Of a stretch of 6,407 bases of DNA, positions 5,934 to 6,407 are shown piece by piece. The stretch lies in contig JAAYYM010000582.1 of assembly GCA_012515365.1 (NCBI GenBank), forward strand, positions 1 to 6,407, read 5' to 3'. Position 1 is the first letter of the stretch. Every line of letters begins with the position of its first letter. This DNA is from Clostridia bacterium. GTDB lineage: Bacteria; Bacillota_A; Clostridia; Lachnospirales; Lachnospiraceae. The notes below the pieces were generated by a model. That model had not been told where the DNA came from. It saw only the letters and a list, made by a program, of their open reading frames with translations, and searched no databases. Position numbers and translations under genes: made by a program.

Positions 5934-6407
5934 TGTATCTTCCTCCATACACTTGTATCTTTAGTATACGATTCGTTTCATTTGTGACTTTATAATATTC
6001 ACTTATACGATACCCTATAATCCATAAAACATGCGCATCGTCCGCGATTAACAACAAATGATCCCTATCCTCTTTTGGTATTTTCTGATTAATACAATAC
6101 GCTTTTACTGTCTGATGATCATTCCTGTCATTGACTGAGAAAAAATCTCCTTTGTCGCGATTACGCAATAACAAACTGTTTTTTATTTTATCATAATCAA
6201 AGCATTTCGTATATGTTTTTACTTCAATATTTCTATTTTTTTCACAGTCCTCCAGTTTTAACTCAATATAGTGTTCTGCGTCTATTTGATATGTTCCGGG
6301 GATCTGCAGCGTAATCGGATCAAATGATGAGATCTGCATCTGTTTGTCTGTGACCGTATAGATACAGACAGAATCATACGTTCTCTTTGCCTTATGCAAG
6401 GCCGGAA
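5926..6407 (-). CDS. tilS: tRNA(Ile)-lysidine synthase, C-terminal part (5' end beyond the window)
   Basis: TilS attaches lysine to C34 of the CAU anticodon of a tRNA-Ile, so that it reads AUA codons and is charged with isoleucine. Only about 160 C-terminal residues are visible, and the frame stays open to the window edge, so the N-terminal PP-loop ATPase domain lies outside. What is visible is the TilS C-terminal domain: FDYDKIKNSLLLRNRDKGDF, with the RxRxxGD-type motif, then VKAYCINQKIPKEDRD, and LWIIGYRISEYYKVT near the end. This is the order expected for tRNA acceptor-stem recognition. The lysine pair usual before the IPxExRD helix is here QTVK, a mild divergence. The stop TGA (5926-5928) lies inside the hpt start. 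Identification rests on the C-terminal domain plus the conserved tilS-hpt-ftsH order. Confidence 0.92.
   Translation of the reverse strand, partial: PALHKAKRTYDSVCIYTVTDKQMQISSFDPITLQIPGTYQIDAEHYIELKLEDCEKNRNIEVKTYTKCFDYDKIKNSLLLRNRDKGDFFSVNDRNDHQTVKAYCINQKIPKEDRDHLLLIADDAHVLWIIGYRISEYYKVTNETNRILKIQVYGGRYNE
5942..5946 (-). promoter_or_regulatory. Ribosome binding site that decides the hpt start
   Basis: GGAGG (complement of 5942-5946) lies within the last codons of tilS, 8 bases before the ATG at 5931-5933. It overlaps the alternative upstream ATG (5946-5948), which argues against that longer start. Confidence 0.85.

Noticed and set aside
5934..5948. hpt start at the ATG five codons upstream
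   Set aside because: That ATG overlaps the GGAGG site that serves the ATG at 5931-5933 and has no upstream site of its own.

Overview
The window reads as ordinary chromosome from a low-GC Clostridia-type Firmicute, most likely a Lachnospiraceae-like gut anaerobe. The reasons are the AT-rich composition, strong GGAGG-type ribosome binding sites, the conserved Firmicute gene order tilS-hpt-ftsH, and proteins whose sequences look like that group (FtsH with a VPTG-containing extracytoplasmic domain, an intracellular GH13 enzyme, a small membrane acyltransferase with HGSNAT/DUF1624 features). Every well-supported gene is on the minus strand, so transcription runs from high to low coordinates.

From right to left: the 3' part of tilS (tRNA-Ile lysidine synthase, cut by the window edge) overlaps hpt (hypoxanthine phosphoribosyltransferase) by 8 bases, and ftsH (membrane AAA+ zinc protease) follows hpt after 17 bases. 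These three form a compact housekeeping operon. ftsH appears to use a TTG start. A 323-base intergenic stretch follows. It holds a strong hairpin terminator (3389-3419), a perfect 20-bp palindrome (3446-3465) and a run of eight G/C pairs (3474-3481). The run falls inside the 17-bp spacer of a promoter-like sequence read on the minus strand.

Next is a 714-residue cytoplasmic GH13 alpha-glucan hydrolase with its own likely promoter. Its last bases contain a near-ideal promoter for a two-gene tRNA unit, tRNA-Phe(GAA) then tRNA-Gly(TCC), closed by a rho-independent terminator (897-925). After that come a 256-residue multi-pass membrane protein of the DUF1624/HGSNAT type and, at the left edge, the first nine codons of another gene. 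Those codons resemble the N-terminus of B12-binding-domain radical SAM proteins.

The protein-coding and tRNA content is conventional, and I see no mobile element, CRISPR array or defence system. The least explained part is 3420-3579: the palindrome, the homopolymer in a promoter spacer, and a possible tiny plus-strand reading frame. I report these as candidates, not as a demonstrated new system.
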